From assembly GCA_963718315.1 (NCBI GenBank), contig CAVQZC010000013.1:558001-622000 (forward strand): a stretch of 64,000 bases of DNA, given 5' to 3'. Origin of the DNA: CAVQZC01 sp963718315. GTDB taxonomy: Bacteria; Actinomycetota; Thermoleophilia; Gaiellales; JAICJC01. Shown here one piece after another: positions 28,300-37,481 of the stretch. The notes below the pieces were generated by a model. That model made no database searches. It saw only the letters and a list, made by a program, of their open reading frames with translations, and was not told where the DNA came from. Both the position numbers and the translations under genes were made by a program. Numbering within the stretch: the stretch's first letter is position 1; every line of letters starts with the position of its first letter.

Positions 28300-28760
28300 C
28301 GCACCCACTCCCTTCGCACGCCGGCCAGGCCGGCGCGCACGTTCTGGCGAGCTGCCGCCTCCGAGCAGCCGATGATCTCGCCGATCTGTATGTAGGACAG
28401 GTCACCGGCAAACCGCAGCGTGACCGCGGTTCGCTGTTTGACCGGAAGCCGCCGCACGGCCGTCCACAGCTCGGGTTCGTTGCCGGGCGCCTCAGCGGCC
28501 GCCCGCTCGGGCGGGTCGCTGACCGGCACCGGGCGCCGCTTGCGGGCCCGGTGTGCGTCGAGTGCCTTGCGCTGGGCGATCGTCATCAGCCACCCACGCA
28601 GGTTCTCTGCCGACGTCAGGCCCGGGTAGGCCCGCAGCGCCGACAGGAACGTCTCCTGCCAGCAGTCGTCGGCGTCGTTGGGGCCGACCATTGCGCGGAG
28701 CATCCGGTGGACGTCAGCGCCGTGGTCCGAGAGCAGCGATTGGAACGGCGGTAGCTTCAC
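28296..28760 (-). CDS. ECF-type sigma-70 family RNA polymerase sigma factor
   Basis: A 154-residue minimal sigma factor. Region 2 (MLRAMVGPNDADDCWQETFLSALRAY and ENLRGWLMTIAQRKALDAHRARKRR) and region 4 (VRRLPVKQRTAVTLRFAGDLSYIQIGEIIGCSEAAARQNVRAGLAGVRRE) are complete. The GTG at 28760 is the likely start; its ribosome site is weak. No anti-sigma factor is adjacent. The 3' end is coupled to ogt. Confidence 0.88.
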   Translation of the reverse strand: MKLPPFQSLLSDHGADVHRMLRAMVGPNDADDCWQETFLSALRAYPGLTSAENLRGWLMTIAQRKALDAHRARKRRPVPVSDPPERAAAEAPGNEPELWTAVRRLPVKQRTAVTLRFAGDLSYIQIGEIIGCSEAAARQNVRAGLAGVRREWVR

Positions 28761-28795
28761 ACCATTCAAACGCTCGCCGTCCCCGGCGCGTGAGA

Positions 28796-29833
28796 TCACA
28801 CGCCGGCGAGCTCGGGCGCGTGCCGGCGCTCCCACTCCTCCGCGTCGGAGGAGAAGTACACGAGTCGGGTCTTCTTCCACTCCTTGGTGGAGTAGAGCAC
28901 CGTGCGGTCGGTGAGGCCGGTCTCGGCGGAGATCGCGTCGAGCACGTCCTCGCACTCCTGCTTCGTGCGCCCGTGGGTCATCGAGAACAGGTTGTAGGGC
29001 CAGTCCGGGTAGGTCGGCCGCTGGTAGCAGTGCGACACGCCGCGGTAGGAGGCCATCAGCGAGCCGACCTCCTCGACGTCCGGGTCGGGCACCTTCCAGA
29101 CGCCCATGCCGTTGTAGACGAAGCCGGCGGAGCGGTGGTAGAGCACGGCGGCGAAGCGGCGCATCTGGCCGGTCGAGTGGAACTCGGTGGCGCGCGCCAG
29201 CAGCTCGTCAACCGTCAGCCCGGCCCGCTGGGCGGGCGCGGCGAACGGCTCGGGCACGGCCCGCAGGTCGCCCTGCAGCGCGCGTACCGCGGCGATGTCC
29301 TCGGCGGTCAGCGTGTCGGGCGGCGGCGCGGGCATCGTCGGCTCGCGCTTGGCCTTCTTGGCCGCCGGGTCGCGGCCGCCCTTCATGTCGAGATCGACGC
29401 CGATCTTGAAGAACTTCAGCGCCGGCAGCGGCCGGATCGACTCCACCTCGGCCATCTCGCCGAGCAGCTCGATGGTGCGGTCGAGGCCGAGCCGGGAGTT
29501 CGGCGGGACGCCGATCGTGAACCAGATGTTGAAGTCGTGCTCGCGCTCGTAGTTGTGGGTCACACCCGGATGCGAGCTGATCGCCTCGGCGGCCGCGTCG
29601 GCCGTCTCGGGGGTACTGCGGGCCGCCACCAGGCACGACGTGTAGCCGAGCCGGCGCGTGTCGAAGATGGCCGAGATCTGGCGGATGATGCGGTCGCTGC
29701 GCAGCCGGGTGACCCGCTCGAGCACCTCGTCCTCGGACATCTCGAGCCGCTCACCGACGCTCTGGTACGGCCGCGCGGTGACCGGGAACTCGTTCTGGAT
29801 CAGATCACAGAGGCGCTTGTCGGCGTCATCCAT
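28796..29833 (-). CDS. siroheme decarboxylase, AhbA and AhbB halves fused
   Basis: A 345-residue protein of two Lrp/AsnC-like halves. The first (about 1-150) begins DKRLCDLIQNEFPVTARPYQSVGERL, a winged-helix-like segment, and continues IRQISAIFDTRRLGYTSCLVAA and FNIWFTIGVP. The second (about 185-345) contains RRFAAVLYHRSAGFVYNGMGVWKVPD and LFSMTHGRTKQECEDVL, signatures of siroheme decarboxylase (AhbA/AhbB, NirD/L/G/H). That enzyme decarboxylates siroheme to didecarboxysiroheme, on the alternative route to heme or toward heme d1. The two subunits are usually separate genes in methanogens and Desulfovibrio; here they form one chain. It is divergent from a c-type cytochrome gene. Confidence 0.85.
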   Translation of the reverse strand: MDDADKRLCDLIQNEFPVTARPYQSVGERLEMSEDEVLERVTRLRSDRIIRQISAIFDTRRLGYTSCLVAARSTPETADAAAEAISSHPGVTHNYEREHDFNIWFTIGVPPNSRLGLDRTIELLGEMAEVESIRPLPALKFFKIGVDLDMKGGRDPAAKKAKREPTMPAPPPDTLTAEDIAAVRALQGDLRAVPEPFAAPAQRAGLTVDELLARATEFHSTGQMRRFAAVLYHRSAGFVYNGMGVWKVPDPDVEEVGSLMASYRGVSHCYQRPTYPDWPYNLFSMTHGRTKQECEDVLDAISAETGLTDRTVLYSTKEWKKTRLVYFSSDAEEWERRHAPELAGV

Positions 29834-29858
29834 CGAGATCGAAGGATACGCTCGTGCG

Positions 29859-30161
29859 ATGCGACTCGCGCCGCTTTACGTCACGGTCTGCTGCCTGGCG
29901 CTGGCGGGAGCGGGCTGCGGCGGCGAGACGACGGCCCATCACGAGCAGTACCTGTGGATGCAGCACTGTGCGAGCTGTCATGGCATCTCGGCCCATGCCA
30001 CGCCCCCAGACCCGGCCGCGCCGAACATCCTCGCCCACCCGCCGTCGGTCGAGGACGTCCGCAGGGCCGTCAACAAGGGCGCCCGTGGGATGCCGCCGGG
30101 GCTGCTCGGCGGATCCGACGTCGACCAGATCGCCGCCTACGTGACCGGATCCACGTCGTGA
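29859..30161 (+). CDS. lipoprotein-type class I cytochrome c
   Basis: A 100-residue exported heme protein. The N-terminus has a signal sequence with a lipobox (CLALAGAGC), so it is likely anchored to the membrane through the cysteine. The heme attachment motif is CASCHG; the distal methionine is probably in RGMPPGLLGG. The gene runs straight into the HAD gene (GTGA overlap) and is divergent from the siroheme decarboxylase, 25 bases away. It probably carries electrons outside the membrane (inference). Confidence 0.83.
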   Translation: MRLAPLYVTVCCLALAGAGCGGETTAHHEQYLWMQHCASCHGISAHATPPDPAAPNILAHPPSVEDVRRAVNKGARGMPPGLLGGSDVDQIAAYVTGSTS

Positions 30162-30991
30162 AGCTGCCCGACACGCTCGACCCGGCCGCGGTGCAGGCGG
30201 TCGCCATGGACCTCGATCGCACGATCCTCGGCCCCAGCCTCGAGTTCACCGATGCCCTGGTCGAGGCGGTGGCTGCCGTCGAGGCGGCCGGGATCGTCCC
30301 GATGATCGCGACCGGTCGCATGTTCCGGTCGGCACGGCGGTACGCCCAGCGGCTCCGGCTGACCAGTCCGCTGATCTGCTATCAGGGCGCCCTCGTGGCC
30401 GACCCGAACTCGGGCGAGTGGCTGCTGCACGAGCCGCTCGACCCGGCCGACGGCAAGGAGCTGATCGAGGCTATCCGCCCGCGTGGCTTCCACATCAACG
30501 TCTACGTCGACGACGAGCTGTACGTCGCCGAGCTGAACCGCTACTCGGACGAGTACGCACGCCACGCCCGGCTGGAGGCGCATGCGGTGGGAGACCTTGC
30601 GACCTGGCTGACGGTGCCCACCACCAAGATCGTGGTAGTCGGCGACCCAGAGCCGCTGGACGAGCTGAACCTCGAGCTGCACGAGCGCTTCGGCAGCCGG
30701 TTCTTCATCGCCAAGTCGCTGCCGACCTTCCTGGAGCTGGCGCGGGCCGGGGTCTCCAAGGGCAGCGGGCTCCACTTCGTCTGCAACCGGCTGGGCATCG
30801 CCCCGGCCGCGGTTGTCGGCTTCGGCGACGGCGCCAACGACGTCGAGCTGCTGGAGGAGGCGGGCACCGCCGTCGCCGTGGAGAATGCCGACCCGCTGCT
30901 GCTGCCGCATGCCGACGTCCTCGTGCCCAGCGTGGAGGAGGACGGCGTGGCCCGATTCCTGCAGCTGTTAGTAGACTCACGCCGGCGATGA
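30158..30991 (+). CDS. HAD-IIB (Cof-like) phosphatase
   Basis: A 277-residue haloacid dehalogenase superfamily hydrolase of type IIB. Motif I is AMDLDRTILGP, motif II is the threonine in MIATGRMF, and motif III/IV is VSKGSGLHFVCNRLG with VVGFGDGANDVELLEEAG. The cap lies between them. Family members dephosphorylate sugar phosphates and related metabolites. It starts with GTG overlapping the cytochrome stop and ends overlapping the serS start (ATGA), giving a three-gene coupled unit. Confidence 0.88.
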   Translation: MKLPDTLDPAAVQAVAMDLDRTILGPSLEFTDALVEAVAAVEAAGIVPMIATGRMFRSARRYAQRLRLTSPLICYQGALVADPNSGEWLLHEPLDPADGKELIEAIRPRGFHINVYVDDELYVAELNRYSDEYARHARLEAHAVGDLATWLTVPTTKIVVVGDPEPLDELNLELHERFGSRFFIAKSLPTFLELARAGVSKGSGLHFVCNRLGIAPAAVVGFGDGANDVELLEEAGTAVAVENADPLLLPHADVLVPSVEEDGVARFLQLLVDSRRR

Positions 30992-32259
30992 TCGACGCCA
31001 GGCTGATCCGGAACGACACCGATCGGGTGCGCGACGCTCTGGCCCGGCGGGGGGCGGCGGCGGACGTCGACACCTTCCTCGAGCTGGACGCCGAGCGCCG
31101 CTCGCTGCTGGCCACGGTCGAGCAGCGCAGGGCCGACGCGAACGCGGCCGCCAAGGAGATCGGCAAGGCCAAGCAGGAAGGCCGCGACACCGCCGAGGCC
31201 ATCGCGCTGCAGACCGAGCTGAAGCGCGCGGTGGCCGACGACGAGACCCGGCTGGCAACGGTCGAGGCGGATCTGCGGCTCGTCCACCTGCGGATCCCGA
31301 ACATCGCCGACCCCTCGGCCCCCGACGGCGCCGCCGACGAGGACGCGGTCACCGTCAAGACGGTCGGCGAGCCGCCCTCGTTCGGGTTCGAGGTGCGCGA
31401 CCACCTGCAGCTCGCCGGCCCCGAGGGGCTCGGGCTGATCGACACCGAGAACGCGGCCCGGGTGTCGGGCGCCCGCTTCCACTATCTGCTGGGCGACCTC
31501 GTGCGCGTGGAGTTCGCGCTGGTCGGCTGGGGCATGGACAAGCTGTCGCGGCTTGGCTTCACGCCGGTGGTGCCGCCGGTGCTGGTGCGCGAGCCGGCGA
31601 TGGAGGGCACCGGGATGTTCCCCGAGGCCCGCGACCAGGTGTACACGGTGCCGGAGGACGAGCTGTTCCTGGTCGGCACGGCGGAGGTACCCCTGGCCTC
31701 GCTGCACGGTGGGGCGATCCTGGACGCCGATGCGCTGCCGATGCGCTACGTCGGGTTCTCGACCTGCTTCAGACGCGAGGCCGGAGCCGCCGGCAAGGAC
31801 ACGCGGGGGATCTTCCGCGTCCACCAGTTCGACAAGCTGGAGATGTTCGTCTACTGCCTGCCCGAGGAGTCGGGCGCGGTCCACGAGGAGCTGCTGGCGA
31901 TCGAGGAGGAGATCGCCCAGGAGCTCGGGTTCCACTACCGCGTCCAGAACATCGCCGTCGGCGATCTCGGCGCCTCGGCCGCCAAGAAGTACGACATCGA
32001 GGTCTGGCTGCCGGGCCAGGAGCGCTACCGCGAGCTGACGTCCTGCTCGAACTGCACCGACTACCAGGCACGGCGGCTCGACATCCGCTACCGCAGCGAG
32101 AGCGGCCCCCGCCACGTGCACATGCTGAACGGCACCGCCGTCACGTCCAGCCGCACGCTGCTGGCGCTGATCGAGTACGGCCAGCAGGCCGACGGGTCGA
32201 TCGCACTCCCCGAGGTGCTCCAGCCCTACGGCGCACCCGCGCTGATCCGCGCCCGGTAG
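30988..32259 (+). CDS. serS: serine--tRNA ligase
   Basis: A 423-residue class II aminoacyl-tRNA synthetase that charges tRNA(Ser) with serine. The N-terminal coiled-coil arm (residues about 30-100, LAT VEQRRADANAAAKEI) grips the tRNA long arm. The motifs LVGTAEVPLASLH, motif 2 around FSTCFRREAGAAGKDTRGIFRVHQFDK and motif 3 (MLNGTAVTSSRTLLALIEYG) are intact. Length and order match the family. It overlaps the HAD gene by 4 bases; a convergent gene ends 6 bases after its stop. A tRNA-Ser gene lies 9 kb downstream. Confidence 0.97.
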   Translation: MIDARLIRNDTDRVRDALARRGAAADVDTFLELDAERRSLLATVEQRRADANAAAKEIGKAKQEGRDTAEAIALQTELKRAVADDETRLATVEADLRLVHLRIPNIADPSAPDGAADEDAVTVKTVGEPPSFGFEVRDHLQLAGPEGLGLIDTENAARVSGARFHYLLGDLVRVEFALVGWGMDKLSRLGFTPVVPPVLVREPAMEGTGMFPEARDQVYTVPEDELFLVGTAEVPLASLHGGAILDADALPMRYVGFSTCFRREAGAAGKDTRGIFRVHQFDKLEMFVYCLPEESGAVHEELLAIEEEIAQELGFHYRVQNIAVGDLGASAAKKYDIEVWLPGQERYRELTSCSNCTDYQARRLDIRYRSESGPRHVHMLNGTAVTSSRTLLALIEYGQQADGSIALPEVLQPYGAPALIRAR

Positions 32260-32265
32260 CTGGTC

Positions 32266-33327
32266 TCAGGCGACCCAGCCGAAGCCGGGATCGACCACGC
32301 CGCCGGGCAGCGGGCTGGCTGGCAGGCCGGGCTGCGGATGTGGGTCGTTGTAGCCGCCGGGAGCGATGTCGTTGGCGCCGTCGGGGTGGAACACCGACGC
32401 CAGCGCCTGGATCTGCCCGCGCCCGGGCCCGAGCTCGAACTGACCGCCGCCGTAGCCGCCGATGCCGTGCTCTTCGAGGTAGTCGTAGGTGGCGAAGAGC
32501 GCCTCCAGGGTGCCGAACCGGGACGGCTTGACGTTCACCGTGCGGGGCGGGAACGGCAGCGCCTCGATGTCGGCGACCGAGTTGATCGGGGCGTCCCAGG
32601 TGATCTGGTCGCGATAGGGCTCGAGTAGGGTGTCGATCTCGGGGATCAGCGCAGGGTCCTCGAGCCAGACCCCGGGAAGGCCCTCGACGACCCGCCGGTA
32701 CAGCACCAGGTCGGGCGGCTGGTCGACGACGGTGCCGTGGTAGGCGCCCTTGAAGTCGATCGAGGCAACGGCGCCGGTCGCACGCAGCTCTGCGATCAGC
32801 CCCTCGTCCCACGACGAGGTGGCGTCGAGCTTGAACTGCAGGCTGGGCGCGATCGCCAGGCGCTCGCGGATCGGCTCGAGCGAGGGCGGCTCCCCCAGCC
32901 GCAGCGAGACGACGAAGTTGAGGGGCCGGGCCTCGCGTCCGAGCACGCCGGGAAGCGACAGCCCGGCCTGCCGTAGGGCGAGGTCGAGTGCCGCGCTGTC
33001 GAACGCCCACTGCCGGTAGTTGCGGTAGACGCCGTGGTCGAGATCGGCGCCGAACAGGTCGAGCCCGGCGACGTGGCGCGAGAACGATCCGATCGTCCAC
33101 GTGCCGTCGAGCGGCAGCCCTGCGGACATCGCCTGGAACGGCGGGTGCATGTCCGCGTCGTAGACAACGTCCTCGCCGACGCCCTCCGCGCCATACCCGC
33201 GCAGTCGGACGATGGTGGTCCGCCGCAGGAAGCCCGAAGACACCTCGCGCTCCATGTTGTCCAGCGCATGACTCTCGACCGTCAGCGGCAGCTCGGCGAT
33301 CAGGTCGAAGAGGGGCACGGGGCGCAT
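32266..33327 (-). CDS. enolase-superfamily enzyme
   Basis: A 353-residue protein with the enolase C-terminal TIM-barrel pattern: metal-ligand candidates FKLDATSSW, WLEDPALIPE and TWDAPINSV, and a lysine in TVNVKPSRFGTLEALF. A GGYGGGQFELGPGRGQ segment closes the barrel. The N-terminal capping domain (about 1-130) contains VRLRGYGAEGVGEDVVY. Members abstract a proton alpha to a carboxylate; the substrate is unknown. GTG 33318 with an AGGA site 8 bases upstream is an alternative start to ATG 33327. It is divergent from the sedolisin. Confidence 0.75.
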   Translation of the reverse strand: MRPVPLFDLIAELPLTVESHALDNMEREVSSGFLRRTTIVRLRGYGAEGVGEDVVYDADMHPPFQAMSAGLPLDGTWTIGSFSRHVAGLDLFGADLDHGVYRNYRQWAFDSAALDLALRQAGLSLPGVLGREARPLNFVVSLRLGEPPSLEPIRERLAIAPSLQFKLDATSSWDEGLIAELRATGAVASIDFKGAYHGTVVDQPPDLVLYRRVVEGLPGVWLEDPALIPEIDTLLEPYRDQITWDAPINSVADIEALPFPPRTVNVKPSRFGTLEALFATYDYLEEHGIGGYGGGQFELGPGRGQIQALASVFHPDGANDIAPGGYNDPHPQPGLPASPLPGGVVDPGFGWVA

Positions 33328-33424
33328 CCTAATGAAGGATCTTCGTAACGACCTCCAGACCTGTTGTCGGTCGTGTATGTTAGGCCGGTTTGGGTCTGGT
33401 TGTCCTCGACGAAGGGGGTTTGCA

Positions 33425-35390
33425 ATGGGTAGGGTGAGAGCTGTTTGGAAGCTTCTCGCCGGGATGCTCCTGGTCCTGGCGGTCACCAGTGCAGGCACTG
33501 CCTCCGCGGCAGCGCCAGGGCTTGTCCTCAAGGGCAGCACGCCGCACTGGCTGTCGAAGGCCCGCGACCTGGGAGCGACCCGCGCGAGTCAGCAGATCGA
33601 GTTCGGCGTGCTGCTGCGCATGCGCCACCAGGGACAGGCCGTCGCCACCCTGCGGTCGATCTCGAGCCCGGACAGCGCCAGGTACGGCCGGTGGCTGACC
33701 AACAAGGCGTTCGACGCCCGCTACGCCCCCGCCGCATCAAGCGTCGGCGCGGTGGCGCGATGGATGCGCTCGCAAGGGATTCCGGATCACCAGGACGCTT
33801 CCCAGCGGCATGTACATCGAGGCGACCGGGTCGATCTCACAGGTCGAGCGGACGTTCGCCACGAAGGTGCACAACTACTCCTACCGCGGCAAGGTCGTGC
33901 GCGCGAACGCCACGCCGTTGTCGCTGCCCTCGAGCGCTTCCGCGGCGGCCCGCCGGGCCATCGTCGGCGTTCTCGGGATCGACCAGGGCTCGACCCTGAA
34001 GCACCCCACCCGCACGCTCCCCGGCCCCGCGCCGGGCGCCCGGTACGGCGTCGCGCCGTGCTCCAAGTACTACGGAGAGAAGACCGCGAGCACGAAGCCC
34101 GAGGCCTACGGCGCGCACGTGCCGTACACGGTCTGCGGCTACGGGCCGCAGCAGTACCAGGCGGCCTACGGTGAGAAGGGCCTGCTGGCTGCCGGGGTCG
34201 ACGGTCACGGCGTGACCGTGGCGATCACCGACGCCTACGCGTCTCCGACGATCTTCCAGGACGCGCAGCGGTACAACAAGGTGCACCATCAGCCGCTGTT
34301 CACCGCCGGCCAGTTCTCGCAGAGCGTCCCCACTCCGAACGGCTACCACTCGCTGAAGCTGTGCGGGGCTCAGGGCTGGTACGGGGAGGAGACACTCGAC
34401 GTCGAGGCAGTGCACGCGATGGCTCCCGGAGCGAAGGTCGTGTACGTCGGCGGCTCGGACTGCCTGTCCGGGCTCGACGACGCATGGGCCGGCGCGATCG
34501 ACAACCACGTGGCCGACGTCATCACCAACTCGTGGACGGACGGCACCGACGACATCACCCTGCTGGGGTCCTCCTACGTGGCGTTCTACCAGCAGTTCTC
34601 GCTCGAGGCAGCGCTAACCGGCATCACGGTCAACTTCTCGTCGGGCGACTCGGGCGACCACACCGCCGGCGGCACCAACCTGGCCGCGAAGACGGTGGAG
34701 TTCCCGGCCGATCTGCCCTACGTCACGGGGGTCGGCGGCACCAGCGTGCTGATCGGAAACCAGGGTCAGTGGCTGAACGAGTACGGCTGGCAGAACGCGT
34801 ACTCGACCCTCAGCAAGGGGGCGTGGACACCCGCGCCGCCAGGCCCGTACAGCTCCGGTGGCGGCGGTGGGACGAGCGTGCTCTTCGCTCAGCCGTTCTA
34901 CCAGGCCGACAAGGTGCCGACGAGCATCTCCGAGTACTACGGCGGCGCGCCGATGCGTGCGGTGCCGGACATCGCGATGCCGGGTGATCCGAATACCGGC
35001 TTCGAGGTCGGGCAGACCCAGGTGTTCCCGGACGGGACGTACTGGGATCAGTACCGGATCGGTGGCACCAGCCTGTCGTCCCCGCTGATGGCGGGGGTGA
35101 TCGCGGTGGCCGACCAGGTCAACCACCACTCGCTGGGCTTCGTCAACCCGCTCTACTACCACCTGCTCGGCACGCCGGCTCTCCACGACATCTCGGCGCC
35201 CAAGGCGCCGGTCGCCGAGGTTCGCACCGACTTCCTGAACCTCCTCGACGCGTCGGACGGGAAGCTGTTCCGGCTGCGGACGATCGACGTGCAGAGCTCG
35301 ACGCTGCACGACACACCCGGATACGACGACGAGACGGGGGTCGGTACGCCGCACGGCCCGGCCTTCTTCTTCGCCGCGTCACACCACTAG
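33425..35390 (+). CDS. sedolisin (S53) family secreted protease, frame broken once
   Basis: A secreted acidic-type serine protease of about 654 residues. Signal peptide: about 1-30. The prodomain runs to about residue 190 (LRSISSPDSARYGRWLTNKAF, GMYIEATGSISQVERTF). The catalytic domain shows YGEETLDVEAVHAMAPGAKV (Glu and Asp of the triad), an oxyanion aspartate region (NFSSGDSGDH) and the serine in IGGTSLSSPLMAGV. Near 33778-33783 the frame changes: one reading runs RSQGIPDHQ while the correct one continues GFRITRTLPSGMYIEA, which an extra G in a GGG run explains. An AAGGGGG site precedes the ATG. A perfect hairpin follows the stop. Confidence 0.85.
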
Positions 35391-35401
35391 AGAGCAGATC
35401 G

Positions 35402-35438
35402 CCGATGGCCCGGAGGTCGACCACCTCCGGGCCATCGG
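35402..35438. terminator. perfect 16-bp hairpin between convergent genes
   Basis: CCGATGGCCCGGAGGT (35402-35417) pairs perfectly with ACCTCCGGGCCATCGG (35423-35438) around a 5-base loop. It sits 11 bases after the sedolisin stop and 10 bases from the end of amt, so it can end both transcripts. No T run follows. Confidence 0.75.
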
Positions 35439-35448
35439 TTAGCTTCGG

Positions 35449-36682
35449 CTAGGCCGGTGCCGGAGGCGCGTCGAGCGGGTAGGCCGACTCGCCGTGCATC
35501 GCCTCGTCGAGACCGAGCTCGTCCTCCTCGCCGACACGCACCCTGGTCACCGTGTCGATCACCCGCAGCATGACCCAGGTGAACGCGAACGCGTAGAGCG
35601 AGCAGCCGACACCCGCCACGACCTGCTTGAAGAAGAACGACCCGCTGCCGTGGATCAGGCCGACGCCGCCGGCCGGGTTGATGGTCGTGCTGGCGAACAC
35701 GCCGAGCAGGACGATGCCGAGCAGGCCACCCATGCCGTGCACGCCCCAGACGTCGAGCGCGTCGTCCCACTTCAGCCGGTTCTTCAGCGCGACCGCGTAG
35801 TAGCAGACCACACCCGGCGGCGATCCCGATGATCACCGACGCGTAGATCGGCACGTAGCCGGCCGCCGGCGTGATCGTCGCCAGGCCGGCGACCGCACCG
35901 GTGAGTAACCCGATGAAGTGCGGCTTGCGCGCCTGCCACCATTCGATGAACAGCCAGGTCGTGGCCGCGAACGACGCCGCCAGGTCGGTGTTCAGAAACG
36001 CCGTCGCCGTGATGTCGTCGACCTTCAGCTCGCTGCCGGCGTTGAAGCCGTACCAGCCGAACCAGAGCAGGCCGGTGCCAAGGGCGATGAACGGCAGGTT
36101 GTGCGGGCTGTCCACGAACCGCCGCCTGCCGACGTAGAGCACCGAGGCCAGCGCCGCCCAGCCGGCGGAGGCGTGGACGACGATGCCACCCGCGAAGTCG
36201 CGCACGCCCCAGTGGGCGAGCAGGCCGCCGCCCCAGATCATGTGCACGAACGGGTAGTAGACGAACAGCTGCCAGACGACCAGGAAGATCAGGTAGGCCT
36301 TGAACGTCACCCGGTTCGTGAACGCGCCGGTGATCAGCGCCGGGGTGATGATCGCGAACATCATCTGGTAGGCGATCAGCACCACCAGCGGGATGTTCGA
36401 CGGCGAGTACATCGACGAGGGCTCGACGCCGCGCAGGAACGACAGCTGGAAGTTCCCGTAGATGCCGTCGGACCCGCCGCTGAAGCAGAGCGAATACCCG
36501 ACCAGCCACCAGAGCACCGTCGTGATCCCCATCGAGGCGAAGCTCTGGATCATGATCGTCAGCGTGCTGGAACGCCCGACAAGCCCGCCGTAGAAGAACG
36601 CAAGTCCGGGCGTCATCAGCATCACGAGACTTGCGGCAATCAGCATGAAGCCCGTGTTCGCCTGGTTGATCGCGAGGAGCAC
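35449..36682 (-). CDS. amt: ammonium transporter Amt, frame broken once
   Basis: An Amt/Rh family ammonium channel of about 410 residues with 11 membrane helices. Features include the N-terminal GFMLIAASLVMLMTPGLAFFYGGLV, the FVYYPFVHMIWGGGLLAHWGVRDFAGGIVVHASAGWAAL segment (ASAG pore histidine region), GWYGFNAGSELK and ITPAAGYVPIYASVIIGIAAG, then VWGVHGMGGLLGIVLLGVFA after the break. At about 35811-35825 a single extra T changes the frame; removing it joins GIAAG to VVCYYAVALKNRLKWDDALD. The GTG at 36682 follows AAGGA. No glnK (PII) gene is adjacent, which is unusual for amt. Confidence 0.85.
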
Positions 36683-36843
36683 GCCGAATCCTTTCCGAGT
36701 TGCCGAGAGGGCCCGGCGGGATCCGCCGGAGCGCTGCCTTCCCAAAACGGTCAGCGCCGAATGGTTCTACCGCCCCCGACGGAAACCTCTATGGCGTCCA
36801 GCCCACCGGCCACAATCCCCGGGATGACCAGACCCGGGTTCGC

Positions 36844-37437
<594 letters not shown>

Positions 37438-37443
37438 GGAGAC

Positions 37444-37475
37444 GGTCCCGGGGGCGCTGAGCCGCCCCCGGGACC
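37444..37475. terminator. perfect 13-bp hairpin between convergent genes
   Basis: GGTCCCGGGGGCG (37444-37456) pairs with CGCCCCCGGGACC (37463-37475) around a 6-base loop. It starts 7 bases after the TMEM175 stop and ends 7 bases before the end of the next minus-strand gene, so it is probably bidirectional. Confidence 0.7.
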
Positions 37476-37481
37476 AGGCTT

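Noticed and set aside
30541..32121. Long antisense open frame opposite serS
   Set aside because: Typical GC-rich shadow frame (Arg/His/Val-rich) opposite a gene whose product is certain.
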